DNA from: Lederbergia graminis | GTDB lineage: Bacteria > Bacillota > Bacilli > Bacillales > Bacillaceae_C | NCBI RefSeq assembly: GCF_042655485.1 | Contig: NZ_JBHSMC010000014.1 | Coordinates: 62,001 to 126,000, forward strand | DNA length: 64,000 nt | Direction of reading: 5' to 3' | In this document: one piece after another, positions 60,927-64,000 of the stretch | Position numbering within the stretch: the first letter of the stretch is position 1 | Layout: each line of letters begins with the position of its first letter | Notes under the pieces: model-generated | The model's database searches: none | What the model saw: the letters and a program-made list of their open reading frames with translations, nothing else | Told to the model about the DNA's origin: nothing | Made by a program: the position numbers and the translations under genes

Positions 60927-61445
60927 ATGAATAAGCAGATAATTAATTGGTTTATATTTGAATATGATAAGTGGAATTTTTATATCGCAAAGACGGATAA
61001 GGGACTATGTTACGTTAGTTCTCCTGGCCAAACATATGATGCGTTTGAAGAGGGTGTTTCAAAACTTTTTCCTCAGGCGAGCCTTGTGGAGAATGGAGAA
61101 GCGCTTCAACCATATATCGATGAATTGCATGAATACTTAAGTGGCAAGCGGAAAACTTTCACATTACCTATTGATGTGAAAGGAACACCATTCCAGGAAG
61201 AGGTATGGAATGCTTTAAACCAGGTCCCTTATGGAAAAACATATTCCTATTCTGAGATAGCTGAGCTCATTCAAAAGCCTCGTGCAGTTCGAGCTGTCGG
61301 ATCTGCAATCGGTGCAAATCCTGTATTAATTTCTATACCTTGTCACCGTGTGATTGGTACAAATGGTAACATCACAGGATATCGCGGCGGTGTAGAGATG
61401 AAGCAATTTTTGCTTGGATTAGAATCTGGAAATACTGTTGGATAG
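60927..61445 (+). CDS. ogt: Methylated-DNA-protein cysteine methyltransferase
   Basis: 172 residues. C-terminal DNA-binding methyltransferase domain: FQEEVWNALNQVPYGKTYSY, RAVRAVGSAIGANPV and the active-site PCHRVIG with acceptor Cys, then GYRGGVEMKQFLL. Repairs O6-methylguanine by stoichiometric transfer. GGAGGGG lies 9 bases before the ATG at 60927. Terminator follows. Confidence 0.93.
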   Translation: MNKQIINWFIFEYDKWNFYIAKTDKGLCYVSSPGQTYDAFEEGVSKLFPQASLVENGEALQPYIDELHEYLSGKRKTFTLPIDVKGTPFQEEVWNALNQVPYGKTYSYSEIAELIQKPRAVRAVGSAIGANPVLISIPCHRVIGTNGNITGYRGGVEMKQFLLGLESGNTVG

Positions 61446-61470
61446 TGTAAAGCAACAGGTGAATGTTAAT

Positions 61471-61509
61471 AAGAAAGGCCGCTTTCAAAAGAAAAAGCGG
61501 CTTTTCTTC
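61471..61509. terminator. Bidirectional terminator
   Basis: AAGAAAGGCCGCTTT / AAAGCGGCTTTTCTT near-perfect long stem between convergent genes. Confidence 0.85.
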
Positions 61510-61511
61510 TA

Positions 61512-61913
61512 CTATTTGGTGTAGATAAACATAGCCATATGTGTTGGCTCTTCGTTAAACCCGAGTTGTCTATAAAAGTCAACTGCCTCAGGATATGATA
61601 CAAGTACCTTTGTATAAAAGTCTTTATATTTTTCTAACATCATTTCCATCATCACTGTTCCAATTCCATTTCCTTGATAAGCGGGATCACTTAATACATA
61701 TGGAAAATAGGTTGTTAAAGCCCCGTCAGATAATGCATTGATTAAACCAACAAGACGATCACCATCCCAAGCTGTTACAACAGAATGGGAATTCATGATT
61801 GCCTCATACAATTTATTCGGATAAGTCCCTGATGTCCAATCCAAAGATAAAAACAGCTTTTCTAACCCTTCTTTCGTTATATTGTTCACTTCAAATGTAT
61901 ATGTAATATCCAT
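61512..61913 (-). CDS. GNAT acetyltransferase
   Basis: 133 residues. Acetyl-CoA loop VLSDPAYQGNGIGTVMMEMML and the C-terminal AVDFYRQLGFNEEP. Layout as in the GNAT at 51689. Acceptor unknown. GAGGAAGG precedes the ATG. Confidence 0.88.
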   Translation of the reverse strand: MDITYTFEVNNITKEGLEKLFLSLDWTSGTYPNKLYEAIMNSHSVVTAWDGDRLVGLINALSDGALTTYFPYVLSDPAYQGNGIGTVMMEMMLEKYKDFYTKVLVSYPEAVDFYRQLGFNEEPTHMAMFIYTK

Positions 61914-62035
61914 TTAAACCTTCCTCTTCACTCTATATTTTCATCATTATTATGGACAAGTTGTTTTATTTAATTAAATTTTTTCGGAAATATAAAGCCA
62001 TATGAGTGTCTATTCAGTCTAATAGATAGAAGGGG

Positions 62036-62569
62036 GTGCTCAAAATAGAAAAGTTAGTGAAAAAGGCCAAAAAGGGTAATGACAAGGCATTCTTGAAGTT
62101 ATTCCAGACGTATGAAAAGGAGATTTACAGGACTGCTTTTGTTTATGTTAAAAATCAAAATGATGCTTTAGATGTTGTTCAAGAAACAGCTTACCGAGCT
62201 TTTAAATCTATCAAAAATCTTAAAGAACCAGTATATTTCAAAACGTGGCTGTTCAAGATAGCGATTAATTGTGCAATTGATATTATTCAAAAGCAAAAAA
62301 AGATAATTCCATTGAAGCCAGAGTTTGAAGATTTGATTTCTGGAGATCCCAATGAAGATGTTTTATTAACAATGTCTTTAAAGGATTTATTGGAACGGTT
62401 AAGTGAAGAAGAAAAAAGTGTAATATTACTAAGATTTTATCAAGATATGACTTTAAAAGAGGTATCGGAAACATTACGCATCCCATTAGGGACAGCAAAG
62501 ACAATATTATACCGTGCTTTAAAAAAACTACGGAATAGTGAGAAAGGAGCTGGGTTTTATGGGGAGTAA
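62036..62569 (+). CDS. ECF-type RNA polymerase sigma factor (second copy)
   Basis: 177 residues, paralog of the factor at 21693: LVKKAKKGNDKAFLKLFQTY, DVVQETAYRAFKSIKNL (region 2) and region 4 EEKSVILLRFYQDMTLKEVS then IPLGTAKTILYRALKKLR. The GTG at 62036 overlaps its GGGGGTG SD; an ATA at 62045, 8 bases past GGGGG, is an odd alternative. Overlaps the next gene by 11 bases. Confidence 0.88.
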   Translation: MLKIEKLVKKAKKGNDKAFLKLFQTYEKEIYRTAFVYVKNQNDALDVVQETAYRAFKSIKNLKEPVYFKTWLFKIAINCAIDIIQKQKKIIPLKPEFEDLISGDPNEDVLLTMSLKDLLERLSEEEKSVILLRFYQDMTLKEVSETLRIPLGTAKTILYRALKKLRNSEKGAGFYGE

Positions 62570-63512
62570 ATTGAGTAGCAAAATGAGCCAAATCCCAATC
62601 CCGAATGAACTTCATGAAAGAAGTAAATTAGGGGTTGCAAAAGCGAAATCAGAAATGGGAAAGTCAAGGATATTAAAGTCTAAAAATGTAATAGCATTAG
62701 TTGCTAGTATATTAATTTTATTTGGTAGTTATGGTCTTATTAAAAATTTCAATGATAGTTCAACTCCTGAATCTCAAGGAGCTTATTTTACTGAGGATGG
62801 TGGTTTGCATATTCCGGCATTACAATTACCAGAAAAAGGCGAGGAAAAGTCGATGAGTATGATCGGCTTAATAGTATATAACGGTAAAATATATACACAA
62901 ACTGCTACTGAAATTGATGTGAAAGATGCTGTTAATTTGTTAGGGGAAAAGCTGGGAAGGACAAAAGGAATTATTGATGAATGGAGTAAGCAGGACGCTT
63001 ATGCTGATGAGTTTGCATCCTCAATAGGAGAATCTGACGTGTATACCGTAAAAGGGTACGACAAAGATTTTCGGATTATGACATATGATAAATATGAAGA
63101 CAGTGGTGAGGTTTATGCCGAATTTTACGAAGCTCTTAATGGCATAACCATTTATAGTGGAGAAGATTTTTTTGGTAAACTTAATATCGCTGGAAATATT
63201 GTAAATGCTCAATATAGAACCTATAGTGATTGGAATCATAGCATTGACAATTTTTTCGAAATCAATGACAAAAAAATATTAAATTCTTTTATAGAAGAAC
63301 TAAATACGACTAGTCCAATAACATATGAAACAATCAACGAAACTCTAGGTAACTATCGCAATGATCAGCAATACAGAGAGTTAATTTTAGAATTGAAAGA
63401 TGGATCAAAGGTTCATTTGGTGATAATTAAAGACGGATATATTCGATATGATCATTTATATTTTAAAATGGAAGACGAGATTTTCACACAGATGTGGAAG
63501 CAACTTGAATGA
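62559..63512 (+). CDS. Putative membrane anti-sigma factor of the second sigma pair
   Basis: 317 residues. Short cytoplasmic part (IPIPNELHERSKLGVAKAKSE), one membrane helix (VIALVASILILFGSYGLI), and an external domain with no Cys. By position and topology it is the anti-sigma partner of the coupled sigma gene, but its external domain is unlike DUF4179 of the first pair. GGAG lies 10-11 bases before the ATG at 62559. Confidence 0.75.
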   Translation: MGSKLSSKMSQIPIPNELHERSKLGVAKAKSEMGKSRILKSKNVIALVASILILFGSYGLIKNFNDSSTPESQGAYFTEDGGLHIPALQLPEKGEEKSMSMIGLIVYNGKIYTQTATEIDVKDAVNLLGEKLGRTKGIIDEWSKQDAYADEFASSIGESDVYTVKGYDKDFRIMTYDKYEDSGEVYAEFYEALNGITIYSGEDFFGKLNIAGNIVNAQYRTYSDWNHSIDNFFEINDKKILNSFIEELNTTSPITYETINETLGNYRNDQQYRELILELKDGSKVHLVIIKDGYIRYDHLYFKMEDEIFTQMWKQLE

Positions 63513-63573
63513 CATGCTAGTTTGTCCACTTTGTTCAATTCCTTTATACTTGAGTTAAAAAGGAGTGGTATCC

Positions 63574-63999
63574 ATGTACGAATTGAAGACGAAGGAAACG
63601 GATAATAGTGTTATTGAGTTTATCGAACAAGTGGATAGCCCTAAAAAGCGTGAAGATGCATTTAAATTGTTAGATATTTTTACAGAAACTAGTGGTTATG
63701 AAGCAAAAATGTGGGGGCCTAGTATTATTGGTTTCGGTTCCTATCATTATAAATATGCATCTGGTCACGAAGGCGATGCACCGCTAGTAGGATTCTCTCC
63801 AAGGAAGGCAAAGGTTAGTCTGTACTTTGCACCAGGGGATCCAGAACGGGAGAAATTACTTGAGGAATTTGGGAAACATACGACTGGGAAAGCATGTGTG
63901 TACATTAATAAGGTCGCAGATATTGATGTTGACTTATTGAAAGATTTAATAACATCTTCAATTAAATTTTTACGAGAAACATATCCAGAGAATAATTAA
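63574..63999 (+). CDS. DUF1801 protein
   Basis: 141 residues of the DUF1801 (YdhG-like) fold: ETSGYEAKMWGPSIIGFGSYHY, GDAPLVGFSPRKAKVSLYF and GKACVYINKVADIDVDLLK. Function unknown; relatives bind iron-chaperone-like or small ligands. AAAGGAG lies 8 bases before the ATG at 63574. Stop codon is one base from the window edge, so the gene is complete. Confidence 0.88.
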   Translation: MYELKTKETDNSVIEFIEQVDSPKKREDAFKLLDIFTETSGYEAKMWGPSIIGFGSYHYKYASGHEGDAPLVGFSPRKAKVSLYFAPGDPEREKLLEEFGKHTTGKACVYINKVADIDVDLLKDLITSSIKFLRETYPENN

Positions 64000-64000
64000 G

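Overview
The window looks like chromosomal DNA of a low-GC, Gram-positive, endospore-former-type Bacillaceae (Bacillus/Oceanobacillus/Virgibacillus-like). The basis is strong SD sites with many TTG/GTG starts, B. subtilis-type gene sets (trhP1/trhP2, swrC with a TetR gene, bdbD-bdbC, des-desR, yunF-, ykuI-, yhfR- and yesL-like genes), cre-like sites and U-tailed terminators. No rRNA, tRNA, CRISPR array, prophage or complete insertion sequence was seen. I cannot name the species.

Layout. 1-1209: the trhP2 (partial) and trhP1 tRNA-hydroxylation genes. 1.7-7.2 kb: a TerC metal exporter, a membrane protein, an aldo/keto reductase, a two-component system and two small membrane proteins. 7.2-9.5 kb: a GH27 alpha-galactosidase divergent from an AraC regulator, with a shared direct repeat between them. 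9.7-12.2 kb: a membrane-anchored protein with a papain-like Cys/His pair and a hypothetical protein. 12.4-16.5 kb: a TetR regulator divergent from a SwrC-type RND pump, with an 18-bp operator inside the pump promoter. 16.6-21.5 kb: aldo/keto reductase, AIM24, DUF72 and beta-lactamase-fold genes. 21.7-23.5 kb: an ECF sigma/anti-sigma pair. 23.7-34.2 kb: a sugar locus (LplB/LplC-type permeases, binding lipoprotein, YicI-type alpha-xylosidase, YesL, and a YesM/YesN-type two-component pair). With the GH27 gene it suggests use of galactose- and xylose-decorated glucans. 34.4-41.4 kb: MetE-like, DUF2207, YjdM and PrsW-like genes, then a rhamnogalacturonan (pectin) pair. 41.6-48.6 kb: a run of small enzymes (methyltransferase, VOC, GNAT, DinB, HAD, two YhfR-type phosphatases, Nudix, P-loop kinase, phosphoesterase, RpiA). 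48.8-50.3 kb: des with a desR that lacks its DNA-binding domain. 50.5-54.8 kb: zinc ribbon, SGNH hydrolase, GNAT, UspA and SulP genes and a catalytically dead serine recombinase. 55.4-64 kb: an LPNTA-anchored surface protein, bdbDC, FMN reductase, a degenerate EAL protein, Ogt and a second sigma/anti-sigma pair.

Repeats give the window its character. Three copies of a 187-188-bp MITE-like element (6250, 19065, 59313) are each flanked by a perfect 9-bp target duplication. A larger GC-rich element (about 54921-55256) shares its end sequences. A GGTGCC-N-GGCACC palindrome family, often paired into a cruciform-like unit, sits on or just past the 3' ends of genes. In one case it supplies the last codons and stop.

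The most unusual item is the recombinase-fold protein at 54295-54837. It keeps the resolvase fold and the Hin-type HTH but has lost the catalytic Ser and the D-R-R residues. Just upstream of it, between it and the divergent SulP gene, lies a 26-bp palindrome built like a hix crossover site (two 12-bp halves around AA). This suggests a recombinase converted into a transcription factor that still uses its old crossover site as an operator. Other unusual signals are two paralogous phosphatase genes whose SD sites point to aligned AUC and AUU start codons, a GNAT gene whose ATG appears split by one inserted base, and a HAD protein without its nucleophile.
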